The notes beneath the pieces are model-generated. The model did not search any database, had not been told where the DNA came from, and was given only the letters and a program-made list of their open reading frames with translations. From a virus, in IMG/VR virus record IMGVR_UViG_3300038301_000548, positions 62,001-126,000 of that record: 64,000 bases of DNA. One strand, written 5' to 3'. Made by a program: the position numbers and the translations under genes. Below are positions 24,881-32,676 of this stretch, one piece after another; positions within the stretch are counted from its first letter, which is position 1; every line of letters begins with the position of its first letter.

Positions 24881-25067
24881 GTAACTTCCTTAAATATTCT
24901 ATCATAGCTTCCATGTTGTGCTCCTCAAATTGCACAGTTGGTATTGTGCCGTGGATCAAGAAGAACACTGAGCCTAGTAAAAGGCGCTTACTGACATTGA
25001 AAGCGAACATCATGTGTTCAAAATAACCTAGGCCTACTTTTTTAAGATGGTCTTTATCTATAATCAT
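24861..25067 (-). CDS. DUF6356-like small protein
   Basis: 68-aa protein with the pattern EHLKK-type start (KDHLKKVGLGYFEHMMFAFNVSKRLLLGS) then a hydrophobic segment (VFFLIHGTIP) and a C-terminal helix, resembling the DUF6356 family of small membrane-associated proteins from bacteria and phages. Function unknown. It follows the 150-aa membrane protein by one base and belongs to the same small-gene cluster. Confidence 0.7.
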   Translation of the reverse strand: MIIDKDHLKKVGLGYFEHMMFAFNVSKRLLLGSVFFLIHGTIPTVQFEEHNMEAMIEYLRKLHEERSK

Positions 25068-25068
25068 T

Positions 25069-25521
25069 TTATTTCACCAGAAAAACAAGAAGAACAGTCA
25101 AAGCACTACCTGTGGCAACGCCACCGAGGGCCCAGTAATGACTATAATCATTTGGTCGCTTCAAGGCTGCAGTCTCTAGTCTTTCAATTTCCTCATTCTT
25201 AATCGCTAAAATGTTTGCACTCTCTTCCTCTATCGTCAGTATCCTAAGATTTAGGTTTTTAATATCTAGTGAGTATTTAGCCCTTTCCCTCTCTAAAGCT
25301 TGGTCGACTTCTAGATCGCAACGGGCCCGAGCGAATTCAGATGTTGCTTGTATTTTGGCCGTCGCGACATCGTCGAAACACCAAGCATCAAAATGTGTCA
25401 CCTCACCCTTGAGGACTCTAGAAAATCTTCCATTTTCCGGGTTGGCAAGAACAGAACAGGGAAAGAAACTAATCAATAAAAGTAAAGCCAAAGCTCTTTT
25501 CAATTTCAGCGCGAATAACAT
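25069..25521 (-). CDS. Exported coiled-coil protein with C-terminal membrane anchor (spanin-like)
   Basis: 150-aa protein. The ATG at 25521 has AAGGAGAACCAG before it, so I reject the upstream TTG. Residues 5-27 form a signal sequence (RALALLLLISFFPCSVLA with a signal-peptidase-I-type VLA end). Residues 50-115 are charged coiled coil (LEVDQALERERAKYSLDIKN), and residues 128-150 a C-terminal transmembrane segment. It starts 53 bases inside the 134-aa gene in another frame. Exported coiled coil plus overlap with an inner-membrane coiled-coil gene resembles phage spanin pairs, but there is no lipobox, so the match is incomplete. Confidence 0.65.
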   Translation of the reverse strand: MLFALKLKRALALLLLISFFPCSVLANPENGRFSRVLKGEVTHFDAWCFDDVATAKIQATSEFARARCDLEVDQALERERAKYSLDIKNLNLRILTIEEESANILAIKNEEIERLETAALKRPNDYSHYWALGGVATGSALTVLLVFLVK

Positions 25522-25873
25522 CTGGTTCTCCTTTTGACTTTTTAACAATTTCTTTTATTCTCTTCTTCTCTTTTGTACTTAGCTTCTTCTCTTTTTCTTT
25601 GAATTTCTCTTCAATCATAATGACTGCTTCATGGTAATCTGCTATTAACTTATCTCTTTCTATGATCTCATTATTGTGTCTTTTTTTTAATTCTTTTATT
25701 TGTTTATCATAAGAATCTTTCTTGGCAGCCAAGACATCGACTAGGGCGTCTGAGTTTCTTTTTGCAAACAAGTAAACGACTACTGACCATATAAGTGCCA
25801 ATGGTACTTGCCAGTAAGTCTTCAGCCAAAGCCAAATCTTGCCGAAGGCCTCTTTCATAACTATCCATTGCAT
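25469..25873 (-). CDS. Membrane-anchored coiled-coil protein (inner spanin-like)
   Basis: 134-aa protein. I choose the ATG at 25873, preceded by GGGGAAT and six bases past the previous stop; the longer frame would run through the holin-like gene. Residues 10-36 include a transmembrane helix (VPLALIWSVVVYLFAKR), and residues 40-115 are a strong Lys/Glu coiled coil (KDSYDKQIKELKKRHNNEI). One N-terminal anchor and a long coiled coil is the layout of an inner-membrane spanin. It lies directly after a holin-like gene and overlaps the next membrane protein gene. Function is inferred from layout. Confidence 0.65.
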   Translation of the reverse strand: MQWIVMKEAFGKIWLWLKTYWQVPLALIWSVVVYLFAKRNSDALVDVLAAKKDSYDKQIKELKKRHNNEIIERDKLIADYHEAVIMIEEKFKEKEKKLSTKEKKRIKEIVKKSKGEPDVIRAEIEKSFGFTFID

Positions 25874-25878
25874 CGGTA

Positions 25879-26085
25879 TTATTCCCCGGTTGGGCCGTGC
25901 TTCCATTTGACTGCCATGTCGACCAAGGCTTGGGTACCAATGTAAGCTAAAGTTATCGCTGTCCAATTATCACTGGTAACTGTGCCATACGCACATAGGC
26001 CTGTGGCTGTCAACCATGCCAGGAACTTTCTAGATATAAACCTTTCTGTATATTTATCGGCAAACGCCTTAATTTGTGCCACCAT
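25879..26085 (-). CDS. Small two-segment membrane protein, holin-like
   Basis: 68-aa protein with a basic lead (KYTERFISRKF), two hydrophobic segments (about residues 20-35 and 40-57) and a short hydrophilic end. Size and layout fit a small holin, which would permeabilise the inner membrane to time lysis. AGGAGGACAAG gives a very strong ribosome-binding site. It begins a run with two coiled-coil membrane proteins. No endolysin is recognisable in the window, so the lysis role is tentative. Confidence 0.6.
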   Translation of the reverse strand: MVAQIKAFADKYTERFISRKFLAWLTATGLCAYGTVTSDNWTAITLAYIGTQALVDMAVKWKHGPTGE

Positions 26086-26094
26086 CTTGTCCTC

Positions 26095-29000
26095 CTAGAT
26101 GTTTACGTGAGCGAAGCCATCTTTTCGCTCAATGTTTATTTGCATATCGACGCAGTCCTTGAGTCCGTCTAAATGAGATATGAGTAAGACAGTTTTGAAG
26201 TATCCCTTAATCATATCAAGAATTCGGACAAAGCCTTCCATGTTCTCCTCATCCAATGCGGTACCAGGCTCGTCTAATATAAATAGGTCCGACTTTGGTA
26301 AACTGGACACAGTTAAAAAAGCTAGGCGGATGGCCATCGATGCAATTGTCTTCTCAGCTCCGGAGCCCATCTCTAGGGGTCGGGGCTCATGTTTTGCGTG
26401 TTTAATAAATATATCAAGCTTATCTTCATTGTTTGTAATAAACACTTCGAACTCTACAATATTTGTAAGTATCTTGGCGATCTCTTGATTAATATATGGA
26501 AGCCTCCTTTTGATGATCTCGTAGGAGACGCCGTTCGGATGACAACAAGTCATGAGTAGGTGATATGCCGCAAAGTCGTCTTTAAGACATTCATATTCTG
26601 ACTTTTGCTCTTCAATATGGCGGAGCTTTTGTTCTAGCGATCCCTGCTTCTTGTGCAGGTTTAGGATTTTACTCTCACAGGTTTCAAGCTCAGATTCAAA
26701 ATCTTTGATTTCTGCCTGGGTATTGTCTCTCAGAACTAGCAATTCTTTCAAATTCTCAATTGCATCCCGGTTTTGTTCATATTCTGTATTTTTAACTTGA
26801 AGCTGTTCTAGTTCTACTTGCTCCTTAAACAGCAAGCTATCAGCCTTCTCGATCGCTAACTTGCTAGTTGCAATCGATGTTGCAAGGGTGTTCCTCTTAT
26901 CGACTAAGAGGTTGTATTTTTCAATATGCTCTGATACCCTTTCAGGCTCAAGGCCACTGAGTTGAGCACCAAGCGCGTTGATGGATGACGCACAGTGGGA
27001 TACCTTGTCTTCTGTTATTTGAATAAGACTCCCCGCTGAGTGTGCATCTCTTATAAACTTACAAGACGGGTATTCTGAGCCACACGGAACTTCTGACAAG
27101 AGCCTCTGCTTTTGCATGTAATTTTCTTTTAAAGAAGATTCTGACTCCATCTCCTTGAGAAGAGACGATAGTTCTGTCTTCTTGGTGTCAATAGCTTCTT
27201 TCTTTTTCTCGTAAGAGGCAATATCGAACTGGGAAAGAAATGACGCAATCTTTTCGAACTTCTCTTCACTCAGTTTTAATTCCTTTATTGCTTCCGTCTT
27301 CCTGGAGGTTTCTCTTAGGATACTCTCTTTCTTTCCAGAAATCTTTCTTGACGTTAAAACTGGGTCTATAATTTCTGCTGGTACTGATTCTATCTTGAGA
27401 ATTATCTCATTAAGTCTAGTGTTACTTTCTTGTTTTTCTTGCTTAAGGGATAGGCAGTTAGCCTTGTTCGATTCTATTCCAAGCTCACTGTTTACAATAT
27501 CCTTCTTAAGAGATGTAATCTCTGTTTCGAAATCAATGCCTTCTAGGCGGCGCAAAGCTGCTTTGGTGACTGCTGATTCTTCTTTAGCTAATTTAAATTT
27601 CTTATCAAAAATCTCAAGATCTAAAAACTTAGCTAAGAATTCTTTTCTTTTGGTCGAACCTTCATTAACAAACGACAAAGAATCTAACTGGCTAGCCATC
27701 GATGTGGTCAAAAAGTCTTGAATGGTCCCAAAGTACTTTCTAACGTTCTTATCTGTGTCTTGCCTTGATGTTCCGTTTAAGCCCTCAGTATTGCCCGTCA
27801 AGTCTCTTTTAAAGAATTCCAGGTCAGTGCTAGCTTCTTTGGTCTCTACGCCCTTCAGGCGCTTGGTATACTTCTCTGAGACTCTTTCTACTATATAATC
27901 TGTATCATCTATCTTTATTGTCGCTGTGGCTTTACAATCAGACATATTCTGGTTGATGATATTGAGGTTCTTTCTGATCGATTTTGAAGTTGAATTGTAT
28001 AAAGAATATAACAAGGTATCAACAATTGAAGACTTACCTGAGTAGTTCTTGCCAAATATACCGACAATACCTTCCAGCTTTGTAAAGTCAATGCTATTCC
28101 CTTCTCCATAATTGAATAGGTTGTCCCACTCTAAAGACTGCAATGACCAGTGCACGTTTCGCATAACATCTTCGTTCTCTTCTACTTGGACGTTATACTT
28201 CTTATTTAGGTCGTACACCTTCTTCATTACCGTATCTGTCACTTCGAATTCTTTAAGATACTCCTCCATGAGGGATTCTTGCGTTTTAAGATCGCGAAGG
28301 TCCTCTTGTTTCATGCCTTCTGGTGCCTTCACTGTGATCTGTTTGCCGGCGGCCCGGTTGAGGTAAGTTACCGATTCTGGACTATATCGATATTTTGCAA
28401 CATCCACTGCCTTGCGGACCTTATCCAGTGTGACATTCTCATCCGAAACAATACGAAGCCGGGCGCCTTCGGGAGGCTTCTTTCTTGGGAGGTTTCCGTT
28501 CTTAGTTAGGGCAAGAGTAACGAAAGGCTTTGGATTGTCAAAGGTAATGAGCCTGTTGGTAAAATTATCTCTATCTTCAATATCCCATAGGAGATAACCT
28601 TTATCCAGTGACTCACCAAAATTTTGTTGAACGGTAGAACCAGCATACCAAACCCTCCCTTCTTTATCTAGTTGTTGGGTCTTGTGGATATCTCCAAGAA
28701 AACCAAAGTCAAAATCGTCAAAGATGCTAATATCATGATCACCCCCTAGTGTCCAGTTGCTATCTGTTTTTGATTTATCAATCGCTCCGTGATAAAGAGC
28801 GATATTTATTGCCGACTTGTCTGTTGGTGCTACCCAATTGTCCTCATCAAAAACAGAAAGAACGTTCAAACAGAAGTTGTCATCTATTTTGACTTCTCCT
28901 GCATTCTTAATTAGTGTAAGCCTTGGGGAATTAATCGCTCTAACAATTGGCGACAGTGCATCCTGCCTGCTTCCATTGCGTAAATTACCATCGTGGTTTC

Positions 29001-29232
29001 CCAATATAATATAAGTTGGGGCGATTGCAGACAGTTCCTCAAAGAACTCACGGCAAAGATCAACGAACTCTGGCGAGATCTGTGTCTTTGTGTGTGCGAT
29101 ATCTCCGCAGTGAATGATATAATCTACATTCTCTTCTTTTAGTGATTTGTATAATTGTTTAAATACCTCGCGATATTCAAAGTGATATTTTAGGTTTCGG
29201 ATATGGGTATCCGCGATATGAGCAAATCTCAT
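26095..29232 (-). CDS. Fused SbcD/Mre11 nuclease and SbcC/Rad50 ATPase (gp47-gp46 fusion)
   Basis: 1045-aa recombination nuclease joining two normally separate subunits. Residues 1-350 are a metallophosphoesterase: ADTH (D8, H10), HCGD (D44), GNHDG (N79-D81), YHGAID and FLGDIHK. Residues about 370-1045 are an SMC-type ATPase: Walker A FGKNYSGKSS near residue 395, long coiled coils, a zinc-hook-like apex CGSEYPSCKF near 715-722, signature GSGAEKT near 953, and Walker B LFILDEPGTALDEEN near 980-990, then LLISHLD. The Mre11-Rad50 pair (T4 gp47/gp46, 339 and 560 aa) resects DNA ends for recombination-dependent replication. No stop or frameshift separates the halves. GGAG precedes the ATG. Confidence 0.93.
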   Translation of the reverse strand: MRFAHIADTHIRNLKYHFEYREVFKQLYKSLKEENVDYIIHCGDIAHTKTQISPEFVDLCREFFEELSAIAPTYIILGNHDGNLRNGSRQDALSPIVRAINSPRLTLIKNAGEVKIDDNFCLNVLSVFDEDNWVAPTDKSAINIALYHGAIDKSKTDSNWTLGGDHDISIFDDFDFGFLGDIHKTQQLDKEGRVWYAGSTVQQNFGESLDKGYLLWDIEDRDNFTNRLITFDNPKPFVTLALTKNGNLPRKKPPEGARLRIVSDENVTLDKVRKAVDVAKYRYSPESVTYLNRAAGKQITVKAPEGMKQEDLRDLKTQESLMEEYLKEFEVTDTVMKKVYDLNKKYNVQVEENEDVMRNVHWSLQSLEWDNLFNYGEGNSIDFTKLEGIVGIFGKNYSGKSSIVDTLLYSLYNSTSKSIRKNLNIINQNMSDCKATATIKIDDTDYIVERVSEKYTKRLKGVETKEASTDLEFFKRDLTGNTEGLNGTSRQDTDKNVRKYFGTIQDFLTTSMASQLDSLSFVNEGSTKRKEFLAKFLDLEIFDKKFKLAKEESAVTKAALRRLEGIDFETEITSLKKDIVNSELGIESNKANCLSLKQEKQESNTRLNEIILKIESVPAEIIDPVLTSRKISGKKESILRETSRKTEAIKELKLSEEKFEKIASFLSQFDIASYEKKKEAIDTKKTELSSLLKEMESESSLKENYMQKQRLLSEVPCGSEYPSCKFIRDAHSAGSLIQITEDKVSHCASSINALGAQLSGLEPERVSEHIEKYNLLVDKRNTLATSIATSKLAIEKADSLLFKEQVELEQLQVKNTEYEQNRDAIENLKELLVLRDNTQAEIKDFESELETCESKILNLHKKQGSLEQKLRHIEEQKSEYECLKDDFAAYHLLMTCCHPNGVSYEIIKRRLPYINQEIAKILTNIVEFEVFITNNEDKLDIFIKHAKHEPRPLEMGSGAEKTIASMAIRLAFLTVSSLPKSDLFILDEPGTALDEENMEGFVRILDMIKGYFKTVLLISHLDGLKDCVDMQINIERKDGFAHVNI

Positions 29233-29281
29233 TTATTCTCCAGTGCTATTTTATAAAGTATATAATACTAGGAGGGATTTG

Positions 29282-29455
29282 TCAAGAAGTTTTTTTAAGG
29301 CCGAAGTCTTGTAGCTGCTTTGGGGTGAGCTTTTCGAGTATGATCTCAAACACCATCTTTTCAGACTCAGTCAAGGCTGTGATGTCACCGGTGGATGCGA
29401 GGTGGTTCATCTCTTCTGAGATAAGTTGTTTTAATCTTCTTTTTGTAATTTCCAT
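29282..29455 (-). CDS. Small helical protein (57 aa), unknown
   Basis: Open frame beginning MEITKRRLKQLISEEMNHL and ending LTPKQLQDFGLKKTS. It starts at 29455 with GAGG eight bases upstream, nine bases after the primase stop, and stops 49 bases before the SbcD-SbcC start. It has two helical segments and coding-like composition. Function unknown. Position suggests a small partner of the primase or nuclease. Confidence 0.65.
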   Translation of the reverse strand: MEITKRRLKQLISEEMNHLASTGDITALTESEKMVFEIILEKLTPKQLQDFGLKKTS

Positions 29456-29464
29456 TTTATAGCC

Positions 29465-30382
29465 TCAAAAGTTAAGTTTATATCTTAAATAGTCAATTTC
29501 TGCAATAAGCTCCGCATTTATTTTCCTGTCGAGAAACTCGATCTTAGGAATTTCGGCAGCGTCTGTATATGGCGAAATTTTAATTGTCTTGCTAAGTATG
29601 CCGTATTCCTTGAACCTCTTCGAGATAACCAATTCCTTGTCTTTCGCATCATCGTCGAGGGCTAAGTATATCTCTGACTTGTTCCTACAAATTTTCTGAA
29701 ACAGCTTGTGGTCTTCTCTTAGAGTCGAACCTAGAAGGGGTATTGCATTTTTATGCCTTATAGCATCGAACACCCCCTCAACAATTACTATATCAGCTTC
29801 CCAATCTATGTTTAAGTCGTTAAAGATAATGTTTTTGCTGACTTTGGGATTCTTATATTTCATCCAGTCTTCTCTATATGTCCTAGAGACAAAGTAATTG
29901 ACTCGGCCGTGGAGGTTAAATGAGGGAACAATAATCCTGCCTTCATACTCTCCATAATCGCAAAAGCCAATCTTCCATTTTAGAATGTCGATATCGGTGA
30001 TGCCTCTAGAGTAAAGGTACTCTAAAGCTTTCTTTTTTTCTTTTCCCTTTTCTCCGGTAAGAGTTTTAAATTCTTCCGGCAGGTTAATCGCGATGTCGGG
30101 CGCTTCGTCAGGTTCTTCAAAAATAAACTCGTATTGAGACAAGTCAACTTCATCTGCAATATTAGACCACTCGCTATAGTACTCAGGCGCGAATTTGCTG
30201 ATTAAATACGAGATCTTGTTTCCTGAAAAATCACAAACCCAACACTTGAAAGCATTTTTGTCAATGTTTACAGACATCTTAAGTTTATCATGAGTGCACT
30301 TTGGGCACTGAAATAGTAGCTCTTCTCCAGAGACCCAATGGGGCCCGAGGGCTTTCTTAAGTATTTGTGCCTTGTCTGACAA
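29465..30382 (-). CDS. DNA primase, DnaG-type (gp61-like)
   Basis: Primase that lays RNA primers for lagging-strand synthesis. N-terminal zinc ribbon: CPKC (C26, C29) and CWVC (C47, C50). TOPRIM domain: IVIVEGVFDAIRHKNAIPLLGS (E202) and LALDDDAK (D243-D245). At 305 aa it is close to T4 gp61 (342 aa) and lacks the C-terminal helicase-binding domain of bacterial DnaG. The start is TTG at 30382: AGCGGGAGAAGAGA precedes it, the next Met lies after the zinc ribbon, and the gene overlaps the end of the resolvase gene. No replicative helicase is in the window. Confidence 0.9.
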   Translation of the reverse strand: MSDKAQILKKALGPHWVSGEELLFQCPKCTHDKLKMSVNIDKNAFKCWVCDFSGNKISYLISKFAPEYYSEWSNIADEVDLSQYEFIFEEPDEAPDIAINLPEEFKTLTGEKGKEKKKALEYLYSRGITDIDILKWKIGFCDYGEYEGRIIVPSFNLHGRVNYFVSRTYREDWMKYKNPKVSKNIIFNDLNIDWEADIVIVEGVFDAIRHKNAIPLLGSTLREDHKLFQKICRNKSEIYLALDDDAKDKELVISKRFKEYGILSKTIKISPYTDAAEIPKIEFLDRKINAELIAEIDYLRYKLNF

Positions 30383-30890
30383 TCTCTTCTCCCGCTAGTG
30401 CTATTATAATACTGTCGCACAGATCATACATCCCGGGCTTGGGATTTCCATGCTTTGTATATAATATCTCAATATTGGGGTATTTGTCAAGTACAAATTG
30501 AAGAACTTTTTCTTTGGCATTATCGCCTCGCTTTATACCTACTCCAGCTTTCTTGCGCGCTGTTGTGGCTGCGACCATCTCAGGTTGGATTTCAAAATTT
30601 TCATAGCAAAGCCACGACACGATACCGTTGAAGCGGGACAGAGTAGATAGAGTCTGCGCAGACGAGAATCCTGATCGAAATGATTGCAGGGATTGTTCTA
30701 CGAATATATTAGTTATATCATAGTTTGTCTTAATAGTCAATAAGTTTTTTCTTAATAAGTCGGCTTTATCGTATAGGGTCGGGAAATGCTTTTTGTTTCT
30801 GGTGTCCCAATATACACTCTCTAATACTTTTCCATCTTCGATCACTGTAGCACCAGTGATAGATGTTGAGATATCAAGTCCGAGAATCAT
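30357..30890 (-). CDS. RuvC-like Holliday junction resolvase
   Basis: 177-aa RNase H-fold nuclease. Acidic active-site residues visible: D6 in MILGLDIS, E65 in IFVEQS, and D156 and D159 in MYDLCDSIIIAL. The basic segment TTARKKAGVGIKRGDNAKEK (110-128) fits DNA binding. RuvC-type enzymes cut four-way junctions; in phages they resolve branched DNA before packaging. AAGGAAAAAT precedes the ATG. It overlaps both the J-domain gene (17 bases) and the primase gene (26 bases), so it is translated with them. Confidence 0.9.
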   Translation of the reverse strand: MILGLDISTSITGATVIEDGKVLESVYWDTRNKKHFPTLYDKADLLRKNLLTIKTNYDITNIFVEQSLQSFRSGFSSAQTLSTLSRFNGIVSWLCYENFEIQPEMVAATTARKKAGVGIKRGDNAKEKVLQFVLDKYPNIEILYTKHGNPKPGMYDLCDSIIIALAGEEIVRQGTNT

Positions 30891-31473
30891 TATTTTTCCT
30901 TATTGCTTCGATATACTTTCCTAATAATAAACTTCTTGCGTCGTCATTGCCGTGGTACCAGTTCCATACAATCGAGCTTTTTATTGTATTTATTTCTTTT
31001 TCCATGTGGTTGTTCGTAGCCTTCATCATTTCAACTTGCTGTTGAGTTGGGGGTGGTGGCTTGATTCCCAACTCTTCTGCTACCTCGACTATACCATGAT
31101 AATCGTTTGTTTCAAAGGATAAACGAGCTTTTTCAAATAAAATATTCTTATACTCTTTTTCAAATTCAGATTTATTTGACAACTTGTCCGGGTGGACCTG
31201 TGTTGCAATCTTCCGGAAAACTGTTTTTAAATTATTATCTTTTTGTTCTTTTTCAATCGGAAGGATATCATCTTCTGAATTCTGAGATCCATGGTATACT
31301 TTTTCTGGTTGGCTTTCTGGTGGTGGTGGCGGACTCTCTACTATTGTCCGACTAGAGACTTCTGCCATGAATTCTGATGTCGCTAGATCAAATATCTCGT
31401 TTGTAACCTCGAGAGATTGTTTCAAAAACTTTGCGCGGATGACGAGAAGTTTATACTTTTTTTGTATTTCCAT
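30874..31473 (-). CDS. J-domain (DnaJ-like) protein
   Basis: 199-aa protein with a J-domain-like segment at residues 80-130: VFRKIATQVHPDKLSNKSEFEKEY, with HPD at 94-96 and a following helix (NILFEKARLSFETNDY). J-domains stimulate Hsp70 (DnaK) ATPase. It lacks the DnaJ zinc and substrate domains. The N-terminus is helical, followed by a proline run (SPPPPPE, residues 47-53) and an acidic linker; after the J segment comes GIKPPPPTQQQ and a further helix. It is the first gene of the resolvase-primase set and overlaps ruvC-like by 17 bases. Recruiting host DnaK for replication or assembly is inference. Confidence 0.8.
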   Translation of the reverse strand: MEIQKKYKLLVIRAKFLKQSLEVTNEIFDLATSEFMAEVSSRTIVESPPPPPESQPEKVYHGSQNSEDDILPIEKEQKDNNLKTVFRKIATQVHPDKLSNKSEFEKEYKNILFEKARLSFETNDYHGIVEVAEELGIKPPPPTQQQVEMMKATNNHMEKEINTIKSSIVWNWYHGNDDARSLLLGKYIEAIRKNNDSRT

Positions 31474-31474
31474 C

Positions 31475-32674
31475 TCAAAAGTCTAGACGCATTTTTATCA
31501 TATAATCTCGACTTCTGGTTTTTTTGATAGGGTTTGCAAGCGATGCAATTGCAATCAGATTCTTGTTCTCATCGTATATTCCAACCTTAGAAATGTAAGT
31601 AATGTTGTCAAACGACGCACTATGGTTTTCCAAGTTAGAGTTGACGATATTTTTGATTTTGCGCTCAGGTTCAAGATAACGAGAGTTGCTTGCAGCTGCT
31701 TGTTTTGTGGTTTCCTCTAAGAATGTTGGGTTATTTGAGTAACTATAACGACCTTTTTCTGCGGTGGCCAACATTGTTAATGTAGGTATTTTATTAGTAC
31801 CTTTAAATTTGATGGAATAAGATGAGGATAAGACGGTTTGATGTGCTAATGCTGTTCCGACTTGGGCAAGGCCGGTGCCAAACGATAGCCAGTTTGGAGA
31901 AGTATTGGCCGCGGAAAGAAACTTGTCTTGATAGCTGTGATGCTGTGACCAAGACCCTGTTAGTAAAAATATCCCTTGCTCATATAGGGCAATGCCAGCA
32001 GTAGACCCAACGGATGAACCGGTTGTTTCAACTAGAATACCATCTTTATTGACATCTTTTAGCTGAGAGTTTAAAGTGCCACTAATATAGTAGTTTAATT
32101 CTACTGAGCCTTTATCTATTGTTGAACCGTAGAATATTGCTGGGACACAAACCATGTTTACTGCCTTTGTTCCCATTGAACCATATGTAAAATTCTGACC
32201 TAGAGTTTCTCGAGACTCTATTACATTCTGGAGGGCCCTAATATATTTCTTATTATTATCTGATATTGTTGGGCTGTCTAAGTTTTTGAAATTCTGTTCG
32301 TTATATTCCACGCCGGCTGGGACAAAAATTCTAGAAAGGCCTGCTTTTAGCGGGTAGCTTTGCGTTAGTATGTTACCATATTGAAATTGACTGGCGTCAT
32401 CGAATACTTTAGTACTTATAGTCCTATACGCATAGCGAGTAGTATCTTTTTCGATAAACCCTTTTACTAGTGAGTTTGCAGGTCTGTTTATATTTATTTC
32501 ATGGAGACTAACTTGCCCGTCAGAGATGTGTTTTTCTTTGTTGGAGAAGTCGCCTGTAGGTAGGATCTCATCATTTTTATAAACGGATCCGTTTTGAATA
32601 GAGAAATAATACTCAGGTTTGGCGACCAGAGTGCTGTAGACTAAGTCTTCAGGGCCAAACCTTTTGTATCCCAT
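31475..32674 (-). CDS. Virion structural protein (399 aa), paralogue of the 503-aa protein
   Basis: Unknown tail or fibre component. Ser/Gly/Thr-rich beta composition. Its last 90 residues, with YSNNPTFL, VGIYDENKNLIAIASLANP and a final RLDF, match the end of the 503-aa protein encoded next to it (YSSNPTYL, VGLYSADNELLAVAKLSEP, RLDY). The N-termini differ, so the two share a C-terminal module on different bodies. It starts three bases after the 503-aa gene. No enzymatic motif. Confidence 0.75.
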   Translation of the reverse strand: MGYKRFGPEDLVYSTLVAKPEYYFSIQNGSVYKNDEILPTGDFSNKEKHISDGQVSLHEININRPANSLVKGFIEKDTTRYAYRTISTKVFDDASQFQYGNILTQSYPLKAGLSRIFVPAGVEYNEQNFKNLDSPTISDNNKKYIRALQNVIESRETLGQNFTYGSMGTKAVNMVCVPAIFYGSTIDKGSVELNYYISGTLNSQLKDVNKDGILVETTGSSVGSTAGIALYEQGIFLLTGSWSQHHSYQDKFLSAANTSPNWLSFGTGLAQVGTALAHQTVLSSSYSIKFKGTNKIPTLTMLATAEKGRYSYSNNPTFLEETTKQAAASNSRYLEPERKIKNIVNSNLENHSASFDNITYISKVGIYDENKNLIAIASLANPIKKTRSRDYMIKMRLDF

Positions 32675-32676
32675 TT

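Noticed and set aside
25469-25966. Longer 165-aa version of the inner coiled-coil protein
   Set aside because: It would overlap the holin-like gene by 88 bases. The ATG at 25873 has a ribosome-binding site and lies just after the previous stop.
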